64,000 nucleotides of DNA from Erythrobacter mangrovi. Lineage in GTDB: Bacteria > Pseudomonadota > Alphaproteobacteria > Sphingomonadales > Sphingomonadaceae. The DNA lies in contig NZ_CP053921.1 in NCBI RefSeq assembly GCF_013260645.1, positions 2,963,289 through 3,027,288 of the forward strand, given 5' to 3'. Below, piece after piece: positions 16,145 through 26,096 of the stretch. The first letter of the stretch is position 1, and each line of letters begins with the position of its first letter. The notes under the pieces were generated by a model. It had not been told where the DNA came from. It worked only from the letters and a program-made list of their open reading frames with translations, and did no database searches. Position numbers and translations under genes: made by a program.

Positions 16145-17173
16145 ATGGATCGGGACAGCCAGTTCATAGGCCAGTCGGGGGCCTTCCTTGATGCGGTCGA
16201 ACGCGCCAGTCGGGCCGCGCCCATGCGGCGCCCGGTGCTCGTCATCGGCGAGCGCGGCACGGGCAAGGAATTGATCGCTGAACGCCTGCATCGCCTGTCC
16301 ACTCGTTGGGACGAACCGCTCGTCACAATGAACTGCGCCGCGCTGCCTGAAACGCTGATCGAAGCCGAACTGTTCGGACACGAGGCCGGGGCCTTCACCG
16401 GTGCTACCAAGACACGGGCCGGACGGTTCGAGGAAGCCGACAAGGGAACGCTATTCCTCGACGAACTGGGTACTCTTTCTATGGGCGCGCAGGAACGCCT
16501 GCTGCGTGCCGTTGAGTATGGTGAGGTTACCCGCATCGGCTCGAGCCGCCCGATGCGGGTCGATGTGCGTATCGTTGCGGCGACAAACGAGGACCTGCCG
16601 GCCAAGGCCGCGCGTGGAGAGTTTCGCGCCGACCTGCTCGACCGGCTCAGCTTCGAGGTCATTACCTTGCCGCCGCTGCGCGTGCGCGAAGGCGATATCG
16701 GGGTCCTGTCCGAATATTTCGGGCGACGCATGGCGGCCGAGTTGGGTTGGGAGGGCTGGCCGGGATTCGCGCAGCATGTTGCCGAGCAGCTCGAGAAGCA
16801 CGACTGGCCCGGCAATGTGCGTGAGTTGCGCAATGTCATCGAACGCGCCGTCTATCGCTGGGACAACTGGGATGAGCCAATTGGCCACGTGCAGTTCGAC
16901 CCGTTCGACAGCCCGTGGAAACCGGTTTCGCAGATTACGCGTTCACCGCAGCCGGTCGTGGGCGCGGCCAGTGTGGTACCGCCGCCGACACATGACCTCG
17001 ACAGCGTCGAAGACCTGCGCCAGGCGGTCGACGAGCATGAACGCAAGATCGTCGAGCATGCATTGGGCAAGCATCGCTGGAACCAGCGCCAGACGGCCAA
17101 GGCGCTGGGCCTCAGCTACGACCAGCTGCGCCACTGCATCAAGAAGCACGGGCTGATGCAGGAAGGCGACTGA
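16145..17173 (+). CDS. pspF: PspF, sigma-54 enhancer-binding activator of psp
   Basis: 342-residue AAA+ activator without a receiver domain, as in PspF. Seen in order: Walker A GERGTGKELIAERL, the sigma-54-contacting GAFTGA loop (EAGAFTGATKTR), Walker B GTLFLDELG, arginine-finger region and a C-terminal Fis-type HTH (NQRQTAKALGLSYDQLRHCI). ATG 16145 gives the standard PspF N terminus (MDRDSQFIGQSGAFL); the longer in-frame reading to 16073 overlaps the psp promoter region. Divergent from the psp operon it should control. Confidence 0.95.
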   Translation: MDRDSQFIGQSGAFLDAVERASRAAPMRRPVLVIGERGTGKELIAERLHRLSTRWDEPLVTMNCAALPETLIEAELFGHEAGAFTGATKTRAGRFEEADKGTLFLDELGTLSMGAQERLLRAVEYGEVTRIGSSRPMRVDVRIVAATNEDLPAKAARGEFRADLLDRLSFEVITLPPLRVREGDIGVLSEYFGRRMAAELGWEGWPGFAQHVAEQLEKHDWPGNVRELRNVIERAVYRWDNWDEPIGHVQFDPFDSPWKPVSQITRSPQPVVGAASVVPPPTHDLDSVEDLRQAVDEHERKIVEHALGKHRWNQRQTAKALGLSYDQLRHCIKKHGLMQEGD

Positions 17174-17313
17174 CGGCGAGAGTCCACTTGCTTTTCGCGG
17201 GACTCGCGCCTAATTGGCCACCCATCCCGACATTGTCGCGACACTGGAGGGCTGGCGCCGCAAGGGGCCGGCACCAAACGCCATTGCCGCATCGGGACCG
17301 TTTTGGAGATCGA

Positions 17314-17877
17314 ATGGCCGATATCGCGCGTCTTACCGAAGTGATCGAGCCCGAGGCGAAGGCTCTCGGCTTCGACCTCGTGCGCGTGGCCATGATCCCG
17401 TCAGAAGCTGGTGATGGCGGCATGGCGCTGCAGGTCATGGCGGAAGATCCCGCCACCGGCCAGTTGGTCATCGATCAGTGCGCCGCGCTTTCGCGTCGCG
17501 TTTCCGACGCGATTGACGCGCTGGAAGAGAGCGGCGAGGTGCTCGTCGAGGGCGCATATCACCTCGAAGTGAGTTCACCCGGCATCGATCGCCCACTGAC
17601 CCGCACCAAGGACTTCGCCAATTGGGCCGGGCACGAAGCAAAGATCAGCATGGACAGGGCCTGGGACGGCCAGCGCACCCTGCGCGGCAATTTGGTCGGG
17701 ATCGAGGGTGATATGGTCACCATCGAGGACCGCAAGGCGGGGACGGTTTCGTTGCCCCGCAACATGATTCATTCGGCGAAGCTCGTCTTGACCGACGCGC
17801 TCATTGCCGCCACCCAGCCGCTCGACACGAGCGGTGCCGACGAACTCGTCGAAACTGAAGAGAAGGCAGACGACTGA
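17314..17877 (+). CDS. rimP: Ribosome maturation factor RimP
   Basis: 187-residue cytosolic 30S assembly factor. The N-terminal domain runs from EPEAKALGFDLVRV, and YHLEVSSPGIDRPLTRTKDF is the strongest family signature (about residues 84-103). ATG 17314 follows GGAGATCGA. First gene of the rimP-nusA-ylxR-infB-rbfA translation operon; its TGA overlaps the nusA ATG. Confidence 0.95.
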   Translation: MADIARLTEVIEPEAKALGFDLVRVAMIPSEAGDGGMALQVMAEDPATGQLVIDQCAALSRRVSDAIDALEESGEVLVEGAYHLEVSSPGIDRPLTRTKDFANWAGHEAKISMDRAWDGQRTLRGNLVGIEGDMVTIEDRKAGTVSLPRNMIHSAKLVLTDALIAATQPLDTSGADELVETEEKADD

Positions 17878-19511
17878 TGGCCAGTGCCATTTCCGCCAAT
17901 AAGGCCGAACTCCTCGCGATCGCCAATTCGGTCGCCAGCGAGAAGATGATCGACAAGTCCATCGTCATCGAGGCGATGGAAGAGGCGATCCAGAAGGCTG
18001 CTCGCGCGCGCTACGGTGCCGAGAATGACATTCGTGCCAAGCTCGATCCGCTGACCGGCGACCTGCGCCTGTGGCGCGTCGTCGAAGTGGTTGAGGAAGT
18101 CGACGACTACTTCAAGCAGGTGGATCTCAAGCAGGCCGCCAAGCTGGAAAAGGATGCCAAGGTCGGTGACTTCATAGTCGACCCGTTGCCGCCGGTTGAT
18201 CTCGGCCGCATCGACGCGCAGTCGGCCAAGCAGGTGATCTTCCAGAAGGTCCGCGATGCCGAGCGTGAGCGTCAGTTCGAAGAGTTCAAGGACCGCGCGG
18301 GCGAGATCATCACCGGCGTGATCAAGTCGGTCGAGTTCGGCCACGTGATCGTCAACCTCGGCCGTGCAGAAGGCGTTATCCGCCGCGACCAGCAGATCCC
18401 GCGCGAAGCGGCTCGTGTCGGCGAGCGTGTCCGTGCGCTGATCACCAAGGTCGAACGCAACAACCGCGGCCCGCAGATCTTCCTCAGCCGCGCACACCCC
18501 GAGTTCATGAAGAAGCTGTTCGCGCAGGAAGTGCCGGAAATCTACGATGGCATCATCGAGATCAAGGCCGCTGCCCGCGACCCGGGCAGCCGCGCCAAGA
18601 TCGGCGTGATCAGCCGCGACAGCTCGATCGATCCGGTCGGCGCCTGCGTCGGCATGAAGGGCAGCCGCGTGCAGGCTGTCGTGCAGGAACTGCAGGGCGA
18701 AAAGATCGACATCATCCCGTGGAGCGAGGACCAAGCGACTTTCATCGTCAATGCGCTCCAGCCGGCCACCGTCAGCCGCGTGGTCCTCGACGAAGACGAC
18801 GGCCGCATCGAAGTGGTGGTGCCCGACGATCAGCTGTCGCTAGCCATTGGCCGTCGCGGCCAGAACGTGCGCCTCGCCAGCCAGCTTACTGGCCAGCAGA
18901 TCGATATCATGACCGAGGAAGAAGCCTCGGAGAAGCGCCAGAAGGAATTCGCCGAGCGTTCGAAGATGTTCGAGGAAGAACTCGACGTCGACGAAACGCT
19001 GTCGCAGTTGCTGGTTGCGGAAGGCTTCGCCGAGCTCGAGGAGGTCGCCTATGTCGAGCTCGAGGAGCTCGCCGGGATCGAAGGCTTCGATGAAGAACTC
19101 GCCGAGGAACTCCAGAACCGTGCGCGTGAAGCGATTGAACGCCAGGAAGCCGCGCATCGCGAGGCGCGTCGCGAACTGGGCGTCGAGGATGCGCTGGCCG
19201 ACATTCCGCACTTGACCGAAGCAATGCTGGTCACGCTGGGCAAGGCGGGCATCAAAACGCTCGATGATCTGGCCGATCTCGCGACCGACGAACTGATCGC
19301 CAAGAAGCGTGAGGCTCCGCGTCGCCGCAATGCCGCCGACGGACCGCCGATGCGGCGTCCTTCGGTGCGCGAACAGGACAAGGGCGGCGTGCTCGGTGAG
19401 TACGGCCTGTCCGAAGAGCAGGGCAACGAGATCATCATGGCTGCCCGTGCACACTGGTTCGACGACGAACCCGACACTCAGGAGGCCGCCGATGCGGACT
19501 CCACCCAATGA
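17877..19511 (+). CDS. nusA: Transcription termination/antitermination factor NusA
   Basis: 544-residue NusA. It has an N-terminal polymerase-binding domain, an S1 domain (GEIITGVIKSVEFGHVIVNLG, about 143-163), two KH domains (VGACVGMKGSRVQAV and LAIGRRGQNVRLAS) and C-terminal acidic repeat-like helices. The C terminus is longer than in Gram-positives and contains an Arg-rich segment (KKREAPRRRN) before a final acidic helix. Start overlaps rimP's stop (ATGA type); the end overlaps the next gene by 20 bases. Confidence 0.97.
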   Translation: MASAISANKAELLAIANSVASEKMIDKSIVIEAMEEAIQKAARARYGAENDIRAKLDPLTGDLRLWRVVEVVEEVDDYFKQVDLKQAAKLEKDAKVGDFIVDPLPPVDLGRIDAQSAKQVIFQKVRDAERERQFEEFKDRAGEIITGVIKSVEFGHVIVNLGRAEGVIRRDQQIPREAARVGERVRALITKVERNNRGPQIFLSRAHPEFMKKLFAQEVPEIYDGIIEIKAAARDPGSRAKIGVISRDSSIDPVGACVGMKGSRVQAVVQELQGEKIDIIPWSEDQATFIVNALQPATVSRVVLDEDDGRIEVVVPDDQLSLAIGRRGQNVRLASQLTGQQIDIMTEEEASEKRQKEFAERSKMFEEELDVDETLSQLLVAEGFAELEEVAYVELEELAGIEGFDEELAEELQNRAREAIERQEAAHREARRELGVEDALADIPHLTEAMLVTLGKAGIKTLDDLADLATDELIAKKREAPRRRNAADGPPMRRPSVREQDKGGVLGEYGLSEEQGNEIIMAARAHWFDDEPDTQEAADADSTQ

Positions 19512-20196
19512 GCGCCTGACGCCGGACATCGCTGACACGCCCCGGGCCCGGACCGCTTCCGAGCCCGAGCGGCGCTGCGTCATCTCGGGAGAGACAGCTC
19601 CGCGCGATTTGCTCGTGCGGTTGGCGGTCTCTCCCGAGGGTCTCGTGCTGCCCGATGCGCAGGAGAAGGCCCCGGGGAGGGGCGCCTGGATCGGAACCGA
19701 CAAGGCCGGGCTCGCAGCTGCCATCGCTTCGGGCAAGCTCAAGGCAGGTCTTTCACGGGCCTTCAAGACTGGGGCGCTGGAAATTCCCGTAGCCTTGCCG
19801 CAGATGGTCGAAGACGCCCTGACCCGCGTCGCACTCGATCGGCTGGGGCTCGAAATGCGCGTCGGGAAGCTTATCTTGGGGACACAGCGCATAGCCGAAA
19901 CTGCGCGGGCCGGTGGCGTGGCGCTGCTGTGTCATGCCTCTGATGCAAGCGAGGACGGGCGCAAGAAGCTTGACCAGGCTTGGCGCGTCGGACGCGAGGC
20001 CGAAGGATCGGGCGAACGCGGGGTGACACTGCCTCTGGACCGCGACGCGCTGTCTGTGGCATTGGGCCGCGACAATGTCGTCCATCTGGCGCTTGCCGAT
20101 GATGCTGCGGCGGCGCGGGTGCTCAAGCCCCTGACGCGCCTTATGCACTTCCTCGGGCACACTGTGCCCACCGCGGATGGGTGCGCAATCCCGTAG
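19492..20196 (+). CDS. ylxR: YlxR-family RNA-binding protein (DUF448) with C-terminal L7Ae-like extension
   Basis: 234 residues. The DUF448/YlxR domain (about 20-105) shows ERRCVISGE and APGRGAWI; the second half (about 110-215) resembles the L7Ae-type RNA-binding fold that often follows YlxR in Alphaproteobacteria ([23 protein letters not shown]). Probably an RNA-binding accessory of the nusA-infB operon. ATG 19492 has AGGAGG eight bases upstream, inside the nusA end. An in-frame reading starting at 19309 is nusA shadow. Confidence 0.9.
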   Translation: MRTPPNERLTPDIADTPRARTASEPERRCVISGETAPRDLLVRLAVSPEGLVLPDAQEKAPGRGAWIGTDKAGLAAAIASGKLKAGLSRAFKTGALEIPVALPQMVEDALTRVALDRLGLEMRVGKLILGTQRIAETARAGGVALLCHASDASEDGRKKLDQAWRVGREAEGSGERGVTLPLDRDALSVALGRDNVVHLALADDAAAARVLKPLTRLMHFLGHTVPTADGCAIP

Positions 20197-20255
20197 CTGG
20201 GGTAGGCGCGCCGACTGACGATTTGAACGATACGAAGATAGAGAAACGAGCAATA

Positions 20256-22757
20256 ATGAGCGACGACGAAACCAAACCTGCCCGCAAGCCCCTCGGCCTC
20301 AAGAGGTCGGTGGATGCCGGCGAGGTCAAGCAGACCTTCAGCCACGGCCGCACCAATAAGGTGGTGGTCGAGGTGAAGCAGCGTCGTCGCCTGGTCGGCA
20401 AGCCGGGCGAGGCTGCTCCGCCGCCACCCCCGCCGCCTCCGCCCCCACCCCCGCCGCCTGCGGTCGCCAAGCCCGCGCCCAAGAAGGCGGCGCCGTCGGG
20501 TGAAACGCCGCAGGAACGCGTCGCACGGCTCCAGCGCGAAGCTGAGGAGGCACGCCTGCGTGTCGCCGAAGAAGCGCGCAAGCGCGAGGAAGAGGAAGCA
20601 CGCCGGGCTGCCGAAGACGAGAAGAAGCGCGCCGAAGATAACCGCAAGGCTGAAGAAGAAGCCGCCAAGCGTGCGGCTGAAGAGGCCAAGCGCGCGGCAG
20701 AGGCGCCGGCCCCCGAGGTGGAGGAAGCCGTCACGGACGATGGCACGCCAACTCCTGCACCGCGCCGCTTTACCCCGGTTGCACGGCCCGAGGCCAAGAA
20801 GCCCGAGGTGAAGAAGAAGAAGGAAGACAAGCGGGCCGAACGTGCGACGCCCGAGCATGTCGACAAGCGTCGTTCAGGCAAGCTCACCGTCAATCGCGCG
20901 CTGAACGATGACGAAGGCCGTCGCGCACGCAGCCTCGCTGCGCTCAAGCGGGCGCGTGAAAAGGAACGCCGTCTCCATGGTGGGCCGACCAAGCCGCGCG
21001 AGAAGCAGGTGCGCGACGTGGTGGTTCCCGAAGCGATTACGGTGCAGGAACTCGCCAACCGCATGGCCGAAAAGGGGGCGGACCTGGTCAAGGAACTGTT
21101 CAATCTCGGCATGATGGTCACCGTCAACCAGACGATCGACCAGGACACGGCCGAGTTGTTGGTTGAACAGTTCGGACACAACATCACCCGCGTTTCCGAA
21201 AGCGATGTCGACATCGATTCGACCGTGGACCAGGATCCGGAGGACACGCTGAAGCCGCGTCCGGCAGTGGTCACCATCATGGGCCACGTCGACCACGGCA
21301 AGACCAGCCTGCTCGACGCACTGCGGGGCACCAATGTCGTGAAGGGCGAAGCCGGCGGCATCACCCAGCACATCGGTTCCTATCAGGTGAAGACCAAGGG
21401 TGGCGACCTCGTCACCTTCCTCGACACGCCGGGCCACGCGGCCTTTACCGAAATGCGCGCACGTGGTGCCAATATCACCGACATCGTGGTGCTGGTGGTT
21501 GCGGCGGATGACGGGATCATGCCGCAGACGATCGAGGCCATCAATCACACCAAGGCCGCGGGCGTCCCGATGATCGTCGCGATCAACAAGTGCGACAAGC
21601 CCGAAGCCAACCCGCAACGGATCCGTGAACGCCTGCTCGAGCACGAGGTAATGGTCGAAGGCATGGGCGGTGAAACGCAGGATGTCGAAATCTCCGCCAA
21701 GACCGGCGCAGGACTTGACGAATTGCTCGAAAAGATCGCGCTGCAAGCCGAACTGATGGAGCTCAAGGCGCGCCCCGACCGCGATGCCGAAGCGACCGTG
21801 ATCGAAGCCCAGCTCGACAAGGGTCGCGGCCCGGTTGCCACGGTGCTGGTGACCCGCGGCACGCTCAAGCGTGGCGACACCTTTGTCGTCGGGACCGAAA
21901 GTGGTCGTGTGCGCGCGCTGGTCAATGATCAGGGCAAGCAGATCAAGGAAGCTGGTCCTTCGATGCCGGTCGAGGTCCTCGGCCTCGGCGGCGTGCCGGG
22001 CGCAGGCGACCTCCTGACCGTGGTCGAGAACGAGCAGCGGGCCCGTGAGGTCGCCCAGTATCGCCAGGAGAAGGCGACCGAGAAGCGCACCGCGCTCGCC
22101 CCGACCAACTTCGACACCATGTTCGCCGGTCTCCAGTCGAACGTGATCGAATTCCCAGTGTTGGTGAAGGCCGACGTGCAGGGTTCGGTGGAAGCGATCG
22201 TGACCGCTTTGCACAACCTGTCGAACGACGACATCAAGGTGCGCGTGCTGCACGCAGGCGTTGGCGCCATTACCGAGAGCGACGTTACGCTGGCTGCGGC
22301 CAGCAAGGCGCCGATCCTTGGCTTCAACGTCCGCCCCAACGCCAAGGCGCGTGACCTGGTCAAGCGCGAGAACGTGCGACTGATGTACTACGATGTCATC
22401 TATCACCTGACCGAGGAAATCGCGAAGGAAATGGCGGGCGAGCTGGGTCCCGAGCGGATCGAGCACGTCGTCGGCCGTGCCGCGGTCAAGGAAGTGTTCC
22501 GCTCTGGCAAGAAGGACAAGGCCGCTGGCCTGCTGGTCGAGGAAGGCGTCATCCGCAAGGGACTGCACGCCCGCCTTACCCGCGACGATGTCATCGTCTC
22601 GGCGACCACCATCTCGTCGCTGCGACGCTTCAAGGACGACGTGGACGAAGTCCGCGCGGGTCTCGAATGCGGCGTGGTGTTGGCCGACACGAACGACATC
22701 AAGCCGGGCGACCAGCTTGAAGTGTTCGAGGTCGAGGAGCGTGAACGCACGCTGTGA
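20256..22757 (+). CDS. infB: Translation initiation factor IF-2
   Basis: 833-residue GTPase that places initiator tRNA on the 30S subunit. It has a long N-terminal domain with an uninterrupted run of 14 prolines (about residues 55-68) and a Lys/Glu/Ala-rich helical region. The G domain shows [12 protein letters not shown] (G1), DTPGHAAF (G3) and NKCDKP (G4), followed by domains II-IV with [13 protein letters not shown] 20256 ([13 protein letters not shown]) is the standard alphaproteobacterial start. The stop overlaps the next gene's GTG. Confidence 0.97.
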   Translation: MSDDETKPARKPLGLKRSVDAGEVKQTFSHGRTNKVVVEVKQRRRLVGKPGEAAPPPPPPPPPPPPPPAVAKPAPKKAAPSGETPQERVARLQREAEEARLRVAEEARKREEEEARRAAEDEKKRAEDNRKAEEEAAKRAAEEAKRAAEAPAPEVEEAVTDDGTPTPAPRRFTPVARPEAKKPEVKKKKEDKRAERATPEHVDKRRSGKLTVNRALNDDEGRRARSLAALKRAREKERRLHGGPTKPREKQVRDVVVPEAITVQELANRMAEKGADLVKELFNLGMMVTVNQTIDQDTAELLVEQFGHNITRVSESDVDIDSTVDQDPEDTLKPRPAVVTIMGHVDHGKTSLLDALRGTNVVKGEAGGITQHIGSYQVKTKGGDLVTFLDTPGHAAFTEMRARGANITDIVVLVVAADDGIMPQTIEAINHTKAAGVPMIVAINKCDKPEANPQRIRERLLEHEVMVEGMGGETQDVEISAKTGAGLDELLEKIALQAELMELKARPDRDAEATVIEAQLDKGRGPVATVLVTRGTLKRGDTFVVGTESGRVRALVNDQGKQIKEAGPSMPVEVLGLGGVPGAGDLLTVVENEQRAREVAQYRQEKATEKRTALAPTNFDTMFAGLQSNVIEFPVLVKADVQGSVEAIVTALHNLSNDDIKVRVLHAGVGAITESDVTLAAASKAPILGFNVRPNAKARDLVKRENVRLMYYDVIYHLTEEIAKEMAGELGPERIEHVVGRAAVKEVFRSGKKDKAAGLLVEEGVIRKGLHARLTRDDVIVSATTISSLRRFKDDVDEVRAGLECGVVLADTNDIKPGDQLEVFEVEERERTL

Positions 22758-23164
22758 GCGCGAAAGAGCACGTCCTGGGTCACGCTCATGCCGAACTGAT
22801 GGGTGTGAAGTTCGAACACTTCGACAGGGAGCGCGAGGAGATTACCTTGCGCTTCCACGCCCCCGATTGCTTCATCACCCCGCGCGGCAGCGTGCAGGGT
22901 GGCCTGGTCGCGGGGTTCCTCGACGAGGTGATGGGCTGGGCGCATGTCTGGGCAACCGAGCAGGTCGAAGCACCGCTCAACCTCGAAATATCGATGAGCT
23001 TGCTCAAGCCGGTGCTTGCCGGGCCGATAGTCGGCAAGGGGCGGGTCGTGCGGCGTGGACGCAAGGTGATTTTCCTCGAGGGCGAACTGTTCGACGAGGC
23101 GGGCAATCTGCTCGCACGGTCGACCAGTACCGCCATCCCGACGCCGCGGCCGGTGAAGGAGTAG
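22754..23164 (+). CDS. PaaI-type hotdog thioesterase
   Basis: 136-residue hotdog protein of the PaaI/acyl-CoA thioesterase group, with [29 protein letters not shown] split into the [12 protein letters not shown] loop and the following catalytic-region helix. GTG start at 22754 overlaps the infB TGA (GTGA). It sits between infB and rbfA, so it is carried in the translation operon without an obvious functional link. Substrate unknown. Confidence 0.85.
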   Translation: MSAKEHVLGHAHAELMGVKFEHFDREREEITLRFHAPDCFITPRGSVQGGLVAGFLDEVMGWAHVWATEQVEAPLNLEISMSLLKPVLAGPIVGKGRVVRRGRKVIFLEGELFDEAGNLLARSTSTAIPTPRPVKE

Positions 23165-23168
23165 CGTC

Positions 23169-23567
23169 ATGGCCCGCAACCAGTCGTCTCCCGAGCAACA
23201 ATCGGTCCGCGTCCTCAAGGTTGGCGAACGTGTCCGGCATATCCTGTCCGAGCTGCTCGCGCGGGGCGAGGCGCATGACGATGTTCTGCGCGCGCATCAC
23301 ATCTCGGTGACCGAAGTGCGGATGACGCCCGACCTGCGCAACGCCAAAGCCTATGTGAAGCCACTGCTTGGCAAGGACGAGGCGGAGGTGCTCAAGGCAT
23401 TGCGGACCAATACCGCCTTCTTCCAGAAGGAAGTGGCACAGCGGCTTGGCCTCAAGTTCGCTCCCAAGCTCAGTTTCCAGCCGGACGAAAGCTTCGACGA
23501 GGCCGACCGGATCGAGCGCCTGCTGTCCGATCCCAAGGTCACGCGCGACCTCGACGAAGAGGAATGA
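23169..23567 (+). CDS. rbfA: Ribosome-binding factor A
   Basis: 132-residue KH-fold 30S assembly factor. Signatures are [16 protein letters not shown] (about 18-33), [17 protein letters not shown] (about 48-64) and the C-terminal [11 protein letters not shown]. Follows the thioesterase by four bases; the final gene of the rimP operon before an independent enzyme gene. Confidence 0.95.
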   Translation: MARNQSSPEQQSVRVLKVGERVRHILSELLARGEAHDDVLRAHHISVTEVRMTPDLRNAKAYVKPLLGKDEAEVLKALRTNTAFFQKEVAQRLGLKFAPKLSFQPDESFDEADRIERLLSDPKVTRDLDEEE

Positions 23568-23600
23568 TCTGCTAGCCTCATCCTCGTGAGGAGGGGCCAG

Positions 23601-24446
23601 ATGGACTATACCAGGATCGCCTGCGACCAGCCGGCAGATGGGGTCGCGCGGATAACGCTGACCCGTGCCGACAAGGCCAATGCGCAGGACAAGGCGATGC
23701 TATACCAGCTTGACCATGCGCTTGCCGCGGCGGCGCGCGACGATGATGTCCGGTGTATCGTGCTGGCGGCCGAAGGCGAACATTTCTCTTCCGGGCATGA
23801 CCTGCGCGATGGCAGTTCGCTTGCCGATTTCGATCCAGTTACGCTTTGGGCAGGCTTCGAAGAGCCCGGGCAGGCCGGTCAGCTGGCGTCCGAGCATGAA
23901 ATGTACCTCGGCTTGTGCCGGCGCTGGCGCGACCTGCCCAAACCGGTCGTGGTTCAGGTGCAGGGAAAATGCATGGCGGGCGGGCTCATGCTGGTCTGGC
24001 CCTTCGATATCGTCATCGCCAGCGAAGACGCGCGCTTCTCCGACCCTACCGTCGCCTTTGGGGTGAACGGGGTCGAGTATTTTGCGCATGTCTGGGAGCT
24101 GGGTCACCGCAAGGCCCGCGAATTGCTGTTCACCGGCGGTGAATTCACTGCCGAGGACTGCCGCGCAATCGGCATGGTCAATCACGTGGTTCCGCGTGGC
24201 GAGTTGGAGGCGTTCACCCTGAACATGGCGGCCCGCATCGCGCGTCGTCCGTTGATCGGGCTTCGTCTCGCCAAGCTGGCCTGCAACCAGAGCCTCGACG
24301 TGCAGGGCTACTCGACCGCGTTGCAGACGGCGATGGGTTGGCAGCACGTCGGCCATGCCAATGCGCGCCTGGTGCATGGGATGCCAGTGGACCCGGCCGG
24401 GGCCGATACGATCCGCCGCGAAGCCAAGGAGGGGACGCGCGAATAG
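23601..24446 (+). CDS. Enoyl-CoA hydratase/isomerase family protein
   Basis: 281-residue crotonase-fold protein. The oxyanion-hole segments are visible as AEGEHFSSGHDLRD (about 58-71) and VQGKCMAGGLMLVW. VAFGVNGVEYFAHVWELGHRKARELLFTGG is typical of the branch, but the second catalytic-Glu position is not the classic hydratase one, so exact chemistry is uncertain. ATG 23601 follows GAGGAGGGG; the earlier GTG at 23586 overlaps that ribosome site. Stands alone after rbfA. Confidence 0.85.
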   Translation: MDYTRIACDQPADGVARITLTRADKANAQDKAMLYQLDHALAAAARDDDVRCIVLAAEGEHFSSGHDLRDGSSLADFDPVTLWAGFEEPGQAGQLASEHEMYLGLCRRWRDLPKPVVVQVQGKCMAGGLMLVWPFDIVIASEDARFSDPTVAFGVNGVEYFAHVWELGHRKARELLFTGGEFTAEDCRAIGMVNHVVPRGELEAFTLNMAARIARRPLIGLRLAKLACNQSLDVQGYSTALQTAMGWQHVGHANARLVHGMPVDPAGADTIRREAKEGTRE

Positions 24447-24481
24447 CTGATCGAACTGCCCTACCGATCCAATAGTTGACT

Positions 24482-24500
24482 TTGGCAAGTAATATGCCAT
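24482..24500. promoter_or_regulatory. Possible MarR-type operator upstream of the MarR-GNAT gene
   Basis: Interrupted dyad TTGGCA-N7-TGCCAT ending ten bases before the start codon; a TTGACT (-35-like) at 24476 overlaps it. The position would suit autorepression by the encoded MarR domain. Weak evidence from one short dyad. Confidence 0.35.
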
Positions 24501-24510
24501 TTGTGACGTC

Positions 24511-25464
24511 ATGGAAAACGCCATCGCCGCTGCCGTCCCCGTCGTGCGGGCTTTCAATCGGGACTTTTCACGCCTCATGGGCCTGCTTGAGCCGCGCTAT
24601 ATGGGCAGCGAGCTTTCGCTGGTCGAAGCGCGGGTGCTCTACGAAATTCGGACGCGTGGGCCGGTGCTCGCACGAGACATTGCCGACGATTTGCGGCTCG
24701 ATCCCGGCTACCTCAGCCGGATTGTTGCACGTCTCTCGAAGGCGGGGATGGTCCGCCGCGACCGCGGCAAGGACGCACGCGAGCGTCCTCTTTCCCTGAC
24801 GGAACAAGGCGAACGCAGCTTCCGGGCACTCGACCTGGAGACCGCAAGCAAGACCGAAGCCATGCTTGCGGAGCTCAAGCCGGATGGCGCCGCCCACCTC
24901 GTTACATTGCTCGAAGGGGCCAGCGCGCTGCTGTTCGACAAGGGCGAGGTACCGTGGTCCATACGGAACCATCGCGTCGGCGACATGGGCATTATCGCGG
25001 CGCGCCAGTCGATCCTCTATGACGATGGGTACGGCTGGGGCAGCAAGCTCGAAGCGATCATCCTCGACATAACCGCGCGTTTCCTGCGCGAGTTCAAGGA
25101 TGGGCGCGAGCAATGCTGGGTGGCGGAGCGGGACGGTCGCATCCTCGGCTCGGTGTTCCTTGTCGAGGAACCGGGCGAACCGGATACCGCCCGCCTGCGT
25201 CTTCTCTATGTCGAGCCCGAAGCGCGCGGCTTGGGGATCGGCCAGGCTCTCGTTCGTGAGTGCACCCGCTTTGCGCGCAAGGCCGGCTATGCGCGGATCC
25301 TGCTGTGGACTCATGCTGTGCTCGATAGCGCGCGGCGCATCTACGCGGCCGAAGGCTATCGAATCATTGCCAGCGAGGTTCAGGAGGAATTCGGCAGGCC
25401 TGAAGTCAGCGAGACCTGGCTGCTCGACCTCGCTGCTGTCAGCCCGGCACCATCCGTGCCTTGA
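24511..25464 (+). CDS. MarR regulator fused to a GNAT acetyltransferase
   Basis: 317 residues with two domains. Residues about 1-140 form a winged-helix MarR domain (SLVEARVLYEIRTRG, IADDLRLDPGYLSRIVARL, and the beta-wing VRRDRGKDARERPLSLTE). Residues about 160-310 form a GNAT domain with the acetyl-CoA loop VEPEARGLGIGQALVREC (R/Q-x-x-G-x-G/A type). Such fusions are known in several phyla; target genes and acyl acceptor are unknown. Its 3' end overlaps the convergent YceI gene by 26 bases. Confidence 0.9.
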   Translation: MENAIAAAVPVVRAFNRDFSRLMGLLEPRYMGSELSLVEARVLYEIRTRGPVLARDIADDLRLDPGYLSRIVARLSKAGMVRRDRGKDARERPLSLTEQGERSFRALDLETASKTEAMLAELKPDGAAHLVTLLEGASALLFDKGEVPWSIRNHRVGDMGIIAARQSILYDDGYGWGSKLEAIILDITARFLREFKDGREQCWVAERDGRILGSVFLVEEPGEPDTARLRLLYVEPEARGLGIGQALVRECTRFARKAGYARILLWTHAVLDSARRIYAAEGYRIIASEVQEEFGRPEVSETWLLDLAAVSPAPSVP

Positions 25465-26005
25465 TCGTGATATCGACCTTTCGCCCGACGATCAGCGAAT
25501 AGGCGGTCATTCCGAACTGCCGGCGGTCGATACGCGTCGATCCGGTCAAGGTTACTGGCTCGCCTGGTGCAAGCGTGGCCGGCGGCCGGTCGAATGTGAC
25601 CTCGAGTGTTACCGGTTTGGTGACGCCGCGGGCGGTCAGCATCCCCTCAATGGTGCCGCTGGTCGGCGAGGTGAAACGCATCCCATCGCCGATGAAGTGG
25701 ACGGTCGGGTATTTCTCCACCCAGAAGAACTTCTCGCCCTTCAATCGCTTGAGTGTGACGGAATCCGGGGCCGTCAGCGCCCGCGCGTCCAGCGTCACGT
25801 CGAGGTGCAATGCGTCGGGTTGCTGGGGTACCACCACAGCCGATCCCGATACTTTGGGAAACTGGGCGGTCTTGCTGGCGATCCCGAGGAAGGCGACCTT
25901 GGCCGACACCGCGCTTTGCGGTCCATCGACGGTGAAACGTAGCGTGTCGAAAGCGCCCGTCGTAAGCAGGAAAATCAGCGGAAGGATGAATAGTCGCAGG
26001 GGCAT
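25439..26005 (-). CDS. YceI-family periplasmic lipocalin-like protein
   Basis: 188 residues with a signal peptide (MPLRLFILPLIFLLTTGAF) and the YceI beta-barrel, which binds isoprenoid-type lipids in characterised members. Characteristic strands include FTSPTSGTIEGMLTARGVTKPVTLEV and TGSTRIDRRQFGM. I start at ATG 26005; the longer reading from a TTG at 26104 runs into the opposite-strand tdk start and lacks a signal peptide. Divergent from tdk. Confidence 0.88.
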   Translation of the reverse strand: MPLRLFILPLIFLLTTGAFDTLRFTVDGPQSAVSAKVAFLGIASKTAQFPKVSGSAVVVPQQPDALHLDVTLDARALTAPDSVTLKRLKGEKFFWVEKYPTVHFIGDGMRFTSPTSGTIEGMLTARGVTKPVTLEVTFDRPPATLAPGEPVTLTGSTRIDRRQFGMTAYSLIVGRKVDITIKARMVPG

Positions 26006-26096
26006 GCCGGACCTCGCTGGTCGAGTCGCACCGAGACTCTTGTGGACCGCTGTGTGTGACGCTGGCCTTAACCGCGCAAGTTTGCATAGAGAAGCG

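Noticed and set aside
20874..22568. 564-codon minus-strand frame opposite infB
   Set aside because: Mirror of IF-2 codon bias; His/Asp/Leu-rich with no recognisable motif or ribosome site.
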